A stretch of DNA of 8,755 nt from Cyanobacteriota bacterium (GCA_027482985.1 JAIXVO010000172.1:1-8755), one strand, 5' to 3'; counted from the stretch's first letter, positions 1 to 7,401 are shown. A program made the numbers and translations. The notes: generated by a model not told the origin, from the sequence alone.

Positions 1-1349
1 AAGCTCACTGGGGTGCCATCTTTCAGGGCTTTACTGCTGCGGATGACGTAGCGATCGCCAGGTATGAGACCAGACAAAACTTCAACTTGGCTATCCTGGC
101 GGGTACCGAGGGCGACTTGTCGAGCGGTGACAGTGGATTTGCCGTCTTGCGTATTCACGACAAAAACGGTGCCAGAGTTGCGGCGGGGGGCTTGACTGCC
201 AACGGCTTTGGATTTGGACTGATCGCCGGGAGATTTAGCGTTATAGCCAGCTTGTTGACGGGCGCGACGGTCTTGATCGGCGGTCAGGGCGGATTCTGGG
301 ACGACAACACGCCGGATCGATTGCTGGGAGAAGTTGACCCGCGCCAATAAGCCGCTACCAATGCGATCGCTGGCGTTGGGAATGATCACTTCGACGGGAA
401 TCAGCCGGGAGGTAGGATCGGCAGCAGGAGAGACGCGGCTCACCCGACCCGTGATCGGCTGATTCGGGAAGGCATCGAGCTGAACCTGTACAGATTGACC
501 GACTTGAATTGTTCCCAGTTCGCGTTCCGACACCTGCACATCAATTTTCACCTGGCTAAAATCCCCCAATGCCAGAATTTCGCTACCTGGTTGGGCGAGG
601 TTGCCGGGTTCCAAGGTGCGTTCCAGGACAAACCCAGTGACGGGCGAGGTGAGAACCGTGAACGATTGGCGGATCCGTTCCTGGGCGGCGATTGCCTGTT
701 GCGCGGTGACTCGTTTCTGGCTGGCGGTCACGGCCTGTTGTCGATTGCGCACCTGTTCCTGCGCTGATCGCAAAGCCTGTCGCGCCGTGCCAACAGTGGT
801 GCGAGCATTTTCCACTTGCTGCTCCGTAATGGCTCCATCTCGAAAGAGTTGTTCCAGGCGTTGCAGATCGGATTGGGCTTGTTGCAATCGCAGACGGGCT
901 TCTTCCACCTGGGTGCGAGCCTCGCTGACGGCAGTCCGCGCCTGGGCAACTTCCGATTGCCGAGCCGCAATTTCAGCTTCGGCTTCCACCACGGCGGCAG
1001 TTAGCACATTGTCGTCCAACCGGCCCAGGGTTTGTCCAGAACTAACGCGATCGCCTACGTTCACCGTTAAATCAACAAGCTGACCTTCCACCTGCGATCG
1101 CACCGATACCAGGCGATAGGGTTGGGTGGTGCCCGTGTAGTCCTGGTTTTGAGCCAGCAGCGCGGTTCGTGCGATCGCCACATCCACCGCAGCAGGGCCA
1201 TCTTCCGCCTGCCCCCGGCGAGGTTGTTGGGCTTCGGCCTGGGATTTGGTCAACGTGCCACATCCCGCAATCCCGATTACGACTCCGGCCAGAAGCAACC
1301 AACCCGCGATCGCGATCGATGGTGTCAGCTGCACAGCACGATAGGACAT
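1..1349 (-). CDS. RND efflux periplasmic adaptor lipoprotein (HlyD/AcrA-MexA family), 3' end off the window
   Basis: This subunit links an inner-membrane RND pump to an outer-membrane channel and acts in the periplasm. My translation from the ATG at 1349 gives 449 codons with no stop, and the reading continues off the left edge. A signal peptide ends in a lipobox I-A-G-C with the lipidated cysteine at residue 30. The first half of the lipoyl domain is at about 76-112 ([13 protein letters not shown]). A Gln/Glu/Ala-rich coiled-coil hairpin spans about 118-225, with the turn near [12 protein letters not shown]. The second lipoyl half ([16 protein letters not shown]) lies at about 231-262 and the beta-barrel at about 267-345. 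The sequence ends in [10 protein letters not shown], close to where such proteins normally stop, so few residues are missing. Residues 360-392 form a polar Arg/Gln/Lys/Ser-rich insert. The Shine-Dalgarno sequence is weak (AAGAAAG). The substrate cannot be told. The partner pump gene is expected immediately beyond the left edge; that is inference. Confidence 0.93.
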   Translation of the reverse strand, partial: MSYRAVQLTPSIAIAGWLLLAGVVIGIAGCGTLTKSQAEAQQPRRGQAEDGPAAVDVAIARTALLAQNQDYTGTTQPYRLVSVRSQVEGQLVDLTVNVGDRVSSGQTLGRLDDNVLTAAVVEAEAEIAARQSEVAQARTAVSEARTQVEEARLRLQQAQSDLQRLEQLFRDGAITEQQVENARTTVGTARQALRSAQEQVRNRQQAVTASQKRVTAQQAIAAQERIRQSFTVLTSPVTGFVLERTLEPGNLAQPGSEILALGDFSQVKIDVQVSERELGTIQVGQSVQVQLDAFPNQPITGRVSRVSPAADPTSRLIPVEVIIPNASDRIGSGLLARVNFSQQSIRRVVVPESALTADQDRRARQQAGYNAKSPGDQSKSKAVGSQAPRRNSGTVFVVNTQDGKSTVTARQVALGTRQDSQVEVLSGLIPGDRYVIRSSKALKDGTPVS

Positions 1350-1424
1350 AGCTTTCTTGCCAATAGAGAGGAGCAATGGAACGTCAAAACTGGTTTGTTC
1401 AGGCTAAATAGCAGCATCCAGAGA

Positions 1425-1440
1425 GTTGAGTCCGCTCAAC
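1425..1440. promoter_or_regulatory. Inverted repeat upstream of the efflux adaptor
   Basis: GTTGAG and CTCAAC form a perfect 6-bp dyad around the 4-nt spacer TCCG, about 75 bp before the adaptor start codon. Efflux operons are often controlled by TetR- or MarR-type repressors binding such dyads, so this is a possible operator. It could equally be an RNA hairpin in the leader. No regulator gene is in view and no convincing promoter hexamers pair with it. Confidence 0.3.
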
Positions 1441-1476
1441 CTCCGACACCCTCAATCAGTCCCAGTCTCACAGGTG

Positions 1477-1505
1477 AAAAAATTATCTGTGTTACAGATT
1501 GTAAC
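1477..1505 (-). terminator. Candidate intrinsic terminator of egtD
   Basis: Read on the minus strand, 50-80 nt after the egtD stop, ATCTGT and ACAGAT pair around a 3-nt loop and are followed by AATTTTTT. The stem is short and AT-rich, so termination may be weak. A second dyad, GTTAC/GTAAC, interleaves with the first at 1491-1505. An operator for the downstream adaptor gene is the alternative reading. Confidence 0.45.
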
Positions 1506-1554
1506 TCTTCAGAACGATATCACTCTGCTTTGGACAATACATCTGTCATCGGAG

Positions 1555-2628
1555 TTAGATCCCGGCGATGTGGCGCTGGCAGAGGATTACAGCGAACCAT
1601 TGAGGGGGCACTGTCCAAACCTGCAAAAGATTCAATCCATGGTGTTGCAGTTGGGTTTGCAACTGCGGGAGCGTAAATTTGCGCGAAATTTCGCTACGAA
1701 TCGTTTCTCCGGCAGCGATGTGAAGCGTCAGATCCAGGTCTGTCAGGCGCACAGTTTGGGCTTGCCGACTGCGCAAGTGCATTTCAATTTGCTGTAAGTC
1801 TTCGTTGTAAAACGCCCAATGCTCAAAGTTCTGCACCTCAAAATTGCCATCGAATTGGCGATTCAGGTGATGCAGAATGTTGAGGTTAAAGGCCGCAGTC
1901 ACGCCCTGACTATCGTTGTAAGCGGCTTCCAGCGGGGCAGTGGCTTTGTGCAAATCCACCCCTAGCAGGAAAAAGTCTCCCGCTCGCAAGGCCATTGCCA
2001 CCTGTCCAAAAAAGCGATCGCATTCAGCCGGCGACAGATTCCCCAAACTGCTCCCCAAAAAGCTGATCAGGCGGTGCGGCAGATAACTCAAGGCCAGTTG
2101 TTGTAAGCCTTGCTCGTAGGTACTGACCAGGGCATGAATTTTGAGGTGGGGATATTCGGTCAGCAGTTGGGTGGCACTACTGGTTAAAATTCCGGCACTC
2201 ACATCAATGGGTCGGTAGCACAGGGGATGCCCCACCTGCTCATAGGCACTCAGCAGCAAGCGAGTTTTGGTGGAACTACCACTGCCTAACTCGACCAACT
2301 CACAAGCTCCCGTTTGCGCCACGATCGCAGGAGCATGAGCTTGCAAAATAGCGGCTTCAGTCCGAGTCAGGTAATACTCAGGCAGGTCGCAAATCTGCTC
2401 AAACAGTTGAGAGCCGCGATCGTCGTAAAAATATTGGGGGGGTAAGGTTTTGGGAGTTTGGGTTAACCCGGCAATCACATCCAAGCCGGGTCGAGCCGCC
2501 GCATCGGGGGGCTGGCAGCGCAAATTCTCAACCCAGAGGCGATCGCTGCCCGCAGTTGCGGCAACCTTGGCGGCATCGGCGAAGTCGCCCATGGGATTGG
2601 AACCATTCTGCAAATCAGAAATTGACAT
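1555..2628 (-). CDS. egtD: L-histidine N-alpha-methyltransferase EgtD
   Basis: The product transfers three methyl groups from S-adenosylmethionine to the alpha-amino group of histidine, giving hercynine, the first step of ergothioneine synthesis in the cytoplasm. It has 357 residues; the mycobacterial enzyme has about 320, and the extra length is N-terminal. Family motifs run in order: YFYDDRG (66-72), LPEYYLTRTE (82-91), the SAM motif ELGSGSSTKT (113-122), FLGSSLGN (190-197), HWAFYNEDLQQIEMHL (270-285) and GETIRSEISRKF (307-318). From recalled mycobacterial numbering, Gly161, Asn166, Tyr206, Met252, Glu282 and Ser284 of the histidine pocket fall at Gly192, Asn197, Tyr237, Met283, Glu313 and Ser315, a constant offset of 31, so histidine specificity looks intact. 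A strong GGAGG at 2633-2637 supports this start over Met13. The usual partner gene egtB is not adjacent in this window. Confidence 0.93.
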   Translation of the reverse strand: MSISDLQNGSNPMGDFADAAKVAATAGSDRLWVENLRCQPPDAAARPGLDVIAGLTQTPKTLPPQYFYDDRGSQLFEQICDLPEYYLTRTEAAILQAHAPAIVAQTGACELVELGSGSSTKTRLLLSAYEQVGHPLCYRPIDVSAGILTSSATQLLTEYPHLKIHALVSTYEQGLQQLALSYLPHRLISFLGSSLGNLSPAECDRFFGQVAMALRAGDFFLLGVDLHKATAPLEAAYNDSQGVTAAFNLNILHHLNRQFDGNFEVQNFEHWAFYNEDLQQIEMHLRSRQAQTVRLTDLDLTLHIAAGETIRSEISRKFTLPQLQTQLQHHGLNLLQVWTVPPQWFAVILCQRHIAGI

Positions 2629-2677
2629 CTTACCTCCATGACAGACTGTGAAAGGAATAGACGGATCAGCGTTGGTC

Positions 2678-2708
2678 AGAGAACCTTGAACTCAAGGTGT
2701 CGGATCAA
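2678..2708 (-). promoter_or_regulatory. Candidate egtD promoter with a dyad in a long spacer (MerR/SoxR-like layout)
   Basis: A 16-bp dyad, ACCTTGA and TCAAGGT around AC, lies at 2683-2698. On the minus strand a -35-like TTGATC (2703-2708) and a poor -10-like TTCTCT (2678-2683) flank it with a 19-bp spacer, so the dyad fills the spacer. MerR-family regulators, including the redox sensor SoxR, act on promoters with 19-20 bp spacers holding such dyads. Transcription would begin about 40 nt before the egtD start codon. The -10 match is weak, and no MerR-family gene is visible here. Confidence 0.35.
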
Positions 2709-2785
2709 TAGCGACAATTACCCCGTGCTGCGTGAGCTGGCTCAGAGGTCAACGCGCTCAGCACTTGAGAAAACCCGCGAAATGA

Positions 2786-2808
2786 GCTGTAACCGTAAGC
2801 AATACAGC
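2786..2808. other. Small hairpin in the egtD-tatA divergent spacer
   Basis: GCTGTA and TACAGC pair perfectly around an 11-nt loop. The 391-bp spacer (2629-3019) also holds a 10-bp palindrome, CGGAATTCCG, at 2907-2916 and a HIP1 octamer at 2956. No T-run follows the hairpin on either strand, so it does not look like a terminator. Apart from these and the egtD promoter candidate I see no gene in this spacer. Confidence 0.3.
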
Positions 2809-3019
2809 GATTTTGGCGGAAAAACAACTATTCTCTGGCGGTTTTTTGGTTACCGCTTGCCATTGTCCCATTTAGATAATTTTTATTCGTCAAGAAAATT
2901 CTTAGGCGGAATTCCGGTAGACCGAGTGGCAGAATCCAGGGGAAGAGCCGTGGTCGCGATCGCGTGCGGTGTTACGCTAGAACCTATCCTGCAACAACCA
3001 ACAGATTAGGAGCGTGTCT

Positions 3020-3193
3020 ATGTTTGGATTGGGCTGGCCTGAAGTGATCATCATCGGCGTGGTGGCGGTGCTGATTTTTGGTCCCAAAAAAATCCCCGAA
3101 CTGGGCAGCACCTTTGGCAAAACCCTGCGGGGATTTAAAGAAGAAATCACCAAATCGGAAGAGGACACTGAGGATTCGGGCGATCGCGGGTAG
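3020..3193 (+). CDS. tatA: Twin-arginine translocase subunit TatA/E
   Basis: This small protein (57 residues) forms or lines the pore of the Tat pathway, which moves folded proteins across the plasma and thylakoid membranes. The architecture is complete. A short N-terminal membrane helix covers about residues 7-20, with Glu8 in the WPEV context seen in plastid and cyanobacterial TatA. The hinge FGPKKIPELG is at 20-29. An amphipathic helix runs to about residue 43 (TFGKTLRGFKEEI), and an acidic tail rich in Glu and Asp closes the protein. The lack of a long C-terminal region argues for TatA/E rather than TatB. AGGAG at 3008-3012 sits seven bases before the ATG, an excellent ribosome binding site. 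The gene stands alone: tatB and tatC are not adjacent, as is common in cyanobacteria. It converges on cphA. Confidence 0.95.
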   Translation: MFGLGWPEVIIIGVVAVLIFGPKKIPELGSTFGKTLRGFKEEITKSEEDTEDSGDRG

Positions 3194-3331
3194 GATGAGC
3201 CGAGTCGCTGAATTTGCGATCACAGAGTAAGAAGGGGGAGCTTGGGTGCGCCAAAGCACTTTCCCGGCCGAAATCTAACCGCCATGCAGCGGGTAGGGCT
3301 TCGGTTGCGGCCTTAGTTTGGGCTAACCCAG

Positions 3332-3363
3332 TGTAGAAGCCCTGTGGCAACAGGACTTCTACA
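3332..3363. terminator. Strong hairpin between convergent tatA and cphA
   Basis: TGTAGAAG (3332-3339) pairs with CTTCTACA (3356-3363), and inside that CCTGT pairs with ACAGG, with one C/A mismatch between the two stems and a 4-nt loop. It starts 11 nt after the cphA stop codon and also lies behind tatA, so it can fold in both transcripts. It has no T-run on either strand, so it may be a processing or stability element, or a dispersed repeat, rather than a classical terminator. The rest of the 180-bp spacer shows nothing clear. Confidence 0.55.
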
Positions 3364-3373
3364 TGGCAACGGA

Positions 3374-6082
3374 TTAAGCTGGGACTTCCGACTGGCTCAC
3401 AGGGTTCGTGGTTGCAGGCGCGGGATTTTCAACAGTTGCCATAGTTTCGACGGTGACATCATCGGTGTCTGCTAACGGGCGGCGAGCCTCAATCAGTTGG
3501 ATCGCCCGCGTGACGCTCTCTGGTAAAATCACCACCAACCCATTGAGGGGGGCTGAGTCTAGAGCGGTATTAATGGCCGTGACTTCATCCAGAATGGTTT
3601 CAAACCGACAATCGGGCTTCACTTGCTGCAAGCCACGGGCAATCCAGCGAGCCGCATCGCCACGAGGCCGTCCCCGCGTATCGTCATCTTCTTTGATCAC
3701 GATGCGATCGAACATATCAGCAGACAGGGTGCCCAGGGTGACGAAATCTTCATCGCGGCGATCGCCCGGCCCACCGACGACACCAATTCGCTCACCGGGC
3801 CAATTCCGCACAAACCCCGCCAACGCCTCATAGCTATGGGGATTGTGGGCATAGTCCACCAGCGCATGAAACTTGCCCAAATTGAACAGGTTCATCCGAC
3901 CAGGGGTTTGACCAGCGGAAGCTTTGAAGGTCAGGAGAGCCGCCCGAATGTCCTTAATGTCGATGCCTTGGGCAAACGCCGCGAGACTCGCAGCAAGGGC
4001 ATTGGCAATCATAAAGGGCGCCCGTCCGCTGAGGGTCAGGGGCACATTCACAGCGGGTTCGATCCGGAGCGTCCAATCGCCTTTCAAAATGGAGAGATAG
4101 CCATTTTCGTAGACTGCCGCTAATCCGCCTTTTTGCGTGTGGGCTTTAATCAGCTCATTGTCAGGATTCATCGAGAAGTAGGCAATTTGCGCACTAATGC
4201 GACTCGCCATCTCTGACACCAGCGGATCATCGGCATTCAGTACGGCATAGCCATTGGGCATCACCGTTTCCGGCACGACGCTCTTAACCCGCGCCATTTG
4301 CTCGATCGTGTCAATGTCACCCAAGCCTAAGTGGTCAGCAGCGACATTCAGCACCACCCCGACATCACAGGCATTAAAGGCCAGACCCGATCGCAGAATG
4401 CCGCCTCTCGCACTTTCCAACACCGCCACTTCCACGGTGGGATCTTGCAGAATCAGTTGCGCACTTTGGGGTCCGGTATTGTCGCCGGGTTCGGCCATAA
4501 AGTCGCCAATGTAGGTGCCATCGGTGGTGGTGTAGCCAACGACCTGCCCTGTTTGGCGGAACAGGTGGGCGATTAAGCGAGTCGTTGTCGTTTTGCCGTT
4601 GGTGCCGGTAATGGCAATGATCGGCACGCGGCTGGGCGTACCGGGGGGGAACAACATTTCCAGGACGGGTTCAGCGACGTTGCGGGGAATCCCAATACTG
4701 GGGCAAACGTGCATCCGGAAACCGGGAGCGGCGTTCACTTCCACCACCACGCCATCCATTTCCCGCAGGGGTTGGGTAATGTCGGGCGTGACGATATCAA
4801 TGCCACAAATGTCTAAGCCAATGGTTTTGGCAATGCGTTGGGCAATCCAGATATTTTCCGGGTGAATGTCATCGGTGCGATCGACGGCAATGCCCCCCGT
4901 ACTCAGGTTGGCTGTGGCGCGGAGATAGCAAATTTGTCCCGCCTTGAGGACCGTCTCCAGGGTGTAGCCCTGTTTTTCCAAGAGTTGCCAACTGGTGCGA
5001 TCGAGTTCAATTTTGGTCAGCACATTATCGTGCCCTTCGCCCCGCCGGGGATCGCTGTTCGTCTCTTCGATCAGGTCAGCGATGGTCGATCGCCCATTCC
5101 CCACCACATGCGCCGGAATCCGTTCCGCCACTGCCGCGACGTTGCCATTCACCACCAGGACTCGGTGATCCTGCCCTCGGTAGAACCGCTCTACAATCAC
5201 CGATCGCGACACATCCCGCGCCGCATCATAGGCCGCGATCGCCTCTTCCCAGGCATTAATATCGATCGTGATCCCGCGCCCATGATTGCCATCCAACGGC
5301 TTAATCACGATGGGGTAACCGCCAACAAACTCGATCGCCTCTTCCAATTCATCCAGGAAATTAATCGTCGTCCCTCTGGGCACCGGAATCCCAGCCGCAC
5401 CCAGCACCCGCTTCGTGCCTTCCTTATCGCTGGCTAACTCCACCCCCAGAATCCCCGTCTGGTTACTGAGGGTCGCCTGCATCCGCTTTTGGTGCACGCC
5501 ATACCCCAACTGAATTAGATGCCGCGCCCCCAATTCAAACCAGGGAATGCCTTTGGTTTCGGCTTCCTTGACGATCGATTCGGTACTAGGGCCAAGCGAG
5601 GCATCCGTCGCCAGTTGGCGCAAATCGGCTAAATCCTTATCCAGTTCTTCCGTCGGATACTCCCCGGCTTCAATAATGCTTTGGCATAACCGGACAGCCG
5701 CCCGCGCCGCATAGCGTCCAGCCTGCTCGTACTGATATTCAATTACCACCTGATAGGTGCCCAGGGTGGCGGTTTCGCGGGTCCGGCCAAACCCCACGGG
5801 CATCCCCGCCAATTCTTGCAGTTCCAGCGCCACGTGTTCCACAATGTGCCCCATCATGGTGCCTTCCTGCACCCGCTTGAGGAAGCCACCCCGACACCCT
5901 GGCGAACAAAAATGTTCAATCAAACTGGGCAGCGTTTTCATTAACCCTTCGTAGAACCCTGGCAACTGGTTGGAGGGCTTGTCGGCTAATTCTTCCAAGT
6001 CCAGACGCATCACCACCAGCTTTTGGCGACGAATACTCCAATAGTTAGGACCACGTAACGTCTGGATTTTGAGGATTTTCAT
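3374..6082 (-). CDS. cphA: Cyanophycin synthetase CphA
   Basis: The enzyme uses ATP to add Asp to a poly-Asp backbone and then Arg to each side chain, making cyanophycin, the cytoplasmic nitrogen store. It has 902 residues in three parts. The N-terminal domain (1-160) opens with the family signature MKILKIQTLRGPNYWS and carries H79-x-x-E82-H83, matching the cryptic metallopeptidase-like site reported to make primers. An ATP-grasp domain (about 215-475) contains KPLDGNHGRG (261-270) and metal-binding EVN (448-450). The Mur-ligase-like domain (about 485-870) has P-loop GTNGKTTT (493-500), ESARGGILR (556-564), DYAHNPHS (743-750) and KEDDDTRGRPRG (797-808). A tail of about 30 residues, rich in Ala, Thr, Val and Pro, ends the protein. 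I chose ATG 6082 because homologues start there; an in-frame GTG at 6127 would add 15 unconserved residues. No clear Shine-Dalgarno precedes the ATG. cphB lies upstream on the same strand. Confidence 0.98.
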   Translation of the reverse strand: MKILKIQTLRGPNYWSIRRQKLVVMRLDLEELADKPSNQLPGFYEGLMKTLPSLIEHFCSPGCRGGFLKRVQEGTMMGHIVEHVALELQELAGMPVGFGRTRETATLGTYQVVIEYQYEQAGRYAARAAVRLCQSIIEAGEYPTEELDKDLADLRQLATDASLGPSTESIVKEAETKGIPWFELGARHLIQLGYGVHQKRMQATLSNQTGILGVELASDKEGTKRVLGAAGIPVPRGTTINFLDELEEAIEFVGGYPIVIKPLDGNHGRGITIDINAWEEAIAAYDAARDVSRSVIVERFYRGQDHRVLVVNGNVAAVAERIPAHVVGNGRSTIADLIEETNSDPRRGEGHDNVLTKIELDRTSWQLLEKQGYTLETVLKAGQICYLRATANLSTGGIAVDRTDDIHPENIWIAQRIAKTIGLDICGIDIVTPDITQPLREMDGVVVEVNAAPGFRMHVCPSIGIPRNVAEPVLEMLFPPGTPSRVPIIAITGTNGKTTTTRLIAHLFRQTGQVVGYTTTDGTYIGDFMAEPGDNTGPQSAQLILQDPTVEVAVLESARGGILRSGLAFNACDVGVVLNVAADHLGLGDIDTIEQMARVKSVVPETVMPNGYAVLNADDPLVSEMASRISAQIAYFSMNPDNELIKAHTQKGGLAAVYENGYLSILKGDWTLRIEPAVNVPLTLSGRAPFMIANALAASLAAFAQGIDIKDIRAALLTFKASAGQTPGRMNLFNLGKFHALVDYAHNPHSYEALAGFVRNWPGERIGVVGGPGDRRDEDFVTLGTLSADMFDRIVIKEDDDTRGRPRGDAARWIARGLQQVKPDCRFETILDEVTAINTALDSAPLNGLVVILPESVTRAIQLIEARRPLADTDDVTVETMATVENPAPATTNPVSQSEVPA

Positions 6083-6145
6083 AGGGATTCTTGGCGGGTC
6101 TAGAACGTGAGCATTGTGGGCAGGCACTACTCACTCAACATATGA

Positions 6146-6175
6146 ATAAGCCTAGCTTGAAGTTGGCTTATAGCA
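6146..6175 (-). promoter_or_regulatory. Candidate cphA promoter: extended -10 overlapped by an inverted repeat
   Basis: On the minus strand TGCTATAAG (6167-6175) is a near-consensus extended -10 element, which would start transcription about 80 nt before the cphA ATG. No good -35 hexamer lies upstream. ATAAGCC and GGCTTAT form a perfect 7-bp inverted repeat with a 12-nt spacer at 6146-6171, overlapping the -10 and start region. That position suits a repressor site or a leader hairpin. Which of the two it is, if either, cannot be told from sequence. Confidence 0.45.
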
Positions 6176-6208
6176 TTCACCAGTTTTATGGTCTCCATGA
6201 GGACAGAC

Positions 6209-6223
6209 TGTTCACAGAGAACA
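6209..6223. promoter_or_regulatory. Inverted repeat upstream of the candidate cphA promoter
   Basis: TGTTC and GAACA form a perfect dyad with a 5-nt spacer, centred about 55 bp upstream of the start predicted from the -10 at 6167-6172. This is a plausible activator position. It does not match the NtcA consensus (GTA-N8-TAC). The rest of the 339-bp cphB-cphA spacer (6083-6421) shows no gene and no clear terminator for cphB. Confidence 0.3.
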
Positions 6224-6421
6224 CTTTATCCTGAGTGATTCCAGTCAAGCGGTGGGCTGAAGTGGCTTGAATCGCTCCTGGCAGGCATCTGGGAACCGGA
6301 TCGCGAGGTTGGTGCAAAAGCCTACTGAAGAACTCAAACTAGGTGAGTGAATAATTTTTTACCCTGAGAACAATATCTAATTGAGCGGATGATTTGGGGC
6401 TTAACTCTAATCTCGGCTGAA

Positions 6422-7240
6422 TCACGGTAGCGCGGGTACAATTGGCATCCGTTTGTGTAAATCAAACTGATCGCCATGCACCAGTAAGTGAATCCGCAGA
6501 TTGCTGATGCTGAGGGGATCGGTCGCCGCCACCGCCGCATGATTGGTGTGCAGCAGGGCAGCGGGATCGATGATCGTGACGCTGCCTTTGCCGATCACCT
6601 GGAGCAGCCCATCCCCTTCAAACAGGGCACAGGTGTCTTCATCGATGCCCACTCCCAGGCGATCAGAATGCGCCGCGATCGCGCTCATCAGGCGCGCCAT
6701 CCGGTTACGGTTGTGGAAATGTTGATCCACCAGCAGTTCGGGGATGATCCCCAAGCCAGTGGTGATGTCCACCAGAGAGCGATTGGGGGATTCGCCACTG
6801 CCGCCGCCGGCAATCATAAAGTGACCCATGACAGCGGCTCCGGCACTGGTGCCCGCCAGGGTAATGTCACCCCGTTGGGCGCGTTGCCGCACCATGTTCA
6901 TAAAGGGGGTGTCCGCTAGCAGCCCACAGAGCCGCAGTTGATCGCCACCCGTCATGAACACGCCCGTACAGTTCTCCACGTAGGATTGCAGCAGGGGGTC
7001 TTCACACTGGTCGCGATCGCGGATGTCGAGAATTTCAATCCCTTTAGCGCCCATTTCCGTGAAGATCTCACGATACCGTTCGCCAATGACAGCAGGTTCC
7101 CGCGATGCCGAAGGAATGATGGCAATGCGAGCATCGGTGGAACCGGACCGATTGAAAAAACTCCGTAAAATTTCCCGCCCATGCACTTTATCCTCGGCAC
7201 CTCCGATGATCATGATGGCGGTCTTCGTCGATTGGGGCAT
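6422..7240 (-). CDS. cphB: Cyanophycinase CphB
   Basis: This cytoplasmic serine peptidase of the S51 family cuts cyanophycin into beta-Asp-Arg dipeptides, releasing stored nitrogen. From ATG 7240 it has 272 residues. It shows IIGGAEDKVHGREIL near the N-terminus, IPSASREP (43-50), FMTGGDQLRLCGLL (95-108), the nucleophile elbow GTSAGAAVMG (130-139), VDQHFHNRNRMARL (171-184) and GIDEDTC (198-204). Ser132, His174 and Glu201, with Gln101, Asp172 and Gln173, fall at the same numbers recalled for the Synechocystis enzyme, which strongly supports both the function and this start. GGAGAGG just before the ATG agrees. The frame stays open to an ATG at 7354, preceded at 12 nt by GGGAGG, which would add 38 residues; I think that less likely. 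cphA follows on the same strand after 339 bp. Confidence 0.97.
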   Translation of the reverse strand: MPQSTKTAIMIIGGAEDKVHGREILRSFFNRSGSTDARIAIIPSASREPAVIGERYREIFTEMGAKGIEILDIRDRDQCEDPLLQSYVENCTGVFMTGGDQLRLCGLLADTPFMNMVRQRAQRGDITLAGTSAGAAVMGHFMIAGGGSGESPNRSLVDITTGLGIIPELLVDQHFHNRNRMARLMSAIAAHSDRLGVGIDEDTCALFEGDGLLQVIGKGSVTIIDPAALLHTNHAAVAATDPLSISNLRIHLLVHGDQFDLHKRMPIVPALP

Positions 7241-7243
7241 TTC

Positions 7244-7250
7244 CTCTCCA
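7244..7250 (-). promoter_or_regulatory. Ribosome binding site deciding the cphB start
   Basis: On the minus strand TGGAGAGGAA directly precedes ATG 7240. This favours the 272-residue form of CphB over in-frame starts at 7264, which has no binding site, and 7354, which has GGGAGG at the long distance of 12 nt. Confidence 0.6.
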
Positions 7251-7401
7251 AGAAACTGAAACATTCGCTGAGCGTCCGCACTGGCGTTTGGCGAAAGATG
7301 AAACCAACGCTCTAGCAGTTTTGTCACCGAGGTTGGGATACTACTTCTACTCATCCAACTTATTAACCTCCCTGTGAAGGTGGGGCCATGCCATAACCAG
7401 G

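Noticed and set aside
601..1083. Plus-strand open frame opposite the efflux adaptor
   Set aside because: The minus strand here encodes the conserved coiled coil and lipoyl segments; the plus frame is a Ser/Arg/Cys-rich shadow.
2640..2650. GACAGACTGT shared between the egtD and cphA upstream regions (also near 6202)
   Set aside because: It is a single 10-bp match with differing flanks and different distances to the genes; not enough to propose a shared regulatory site.
2904..2940. Resemblance to a tRNA-Leu D-arm (GGCGGAATT then GGTAGAC)
   Set aside because: No acceptor stem, anticodon arm or T-arm can be folded around it, so it is not a tRNA; the likeness is probably chance.
2638..3009. Plus-strand open frame of 123 codons between egtD and tatA
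   Set aside because: It starts inside the egtD ribosome binding region, covers the candidate egtD promoter, has a composition unlike a folded protein (many Arg, Ser, Cys), and shows no recognisable motif or binding site of its own.
4838..5437. Long plus-strand open frame opposite cphA
   Set aside because: It is antisense to the conserved ATP-grasp domain of CphA; GC-rich coding DNA commonly opens such shadow frames.
6083..6127. GTG at 6127 as the cphA start
   Set aside because: The 15 extra residues are not part of the conserved CphA N-terminus, which begins MKILKIQTLRGPNYW at 6082.
6312..6325. GTG-N8-TAC as an NtcA site for cphA
   Set aside because: It has one mismatch in the core and no -10 of the expected form at the right distance; such near matches arise often by chance.
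6488..6919. Plus-strand open frame opposite cphB
   Set aside because: It is fully antisense to conserved cyanophycinase motifs and has no independent support.
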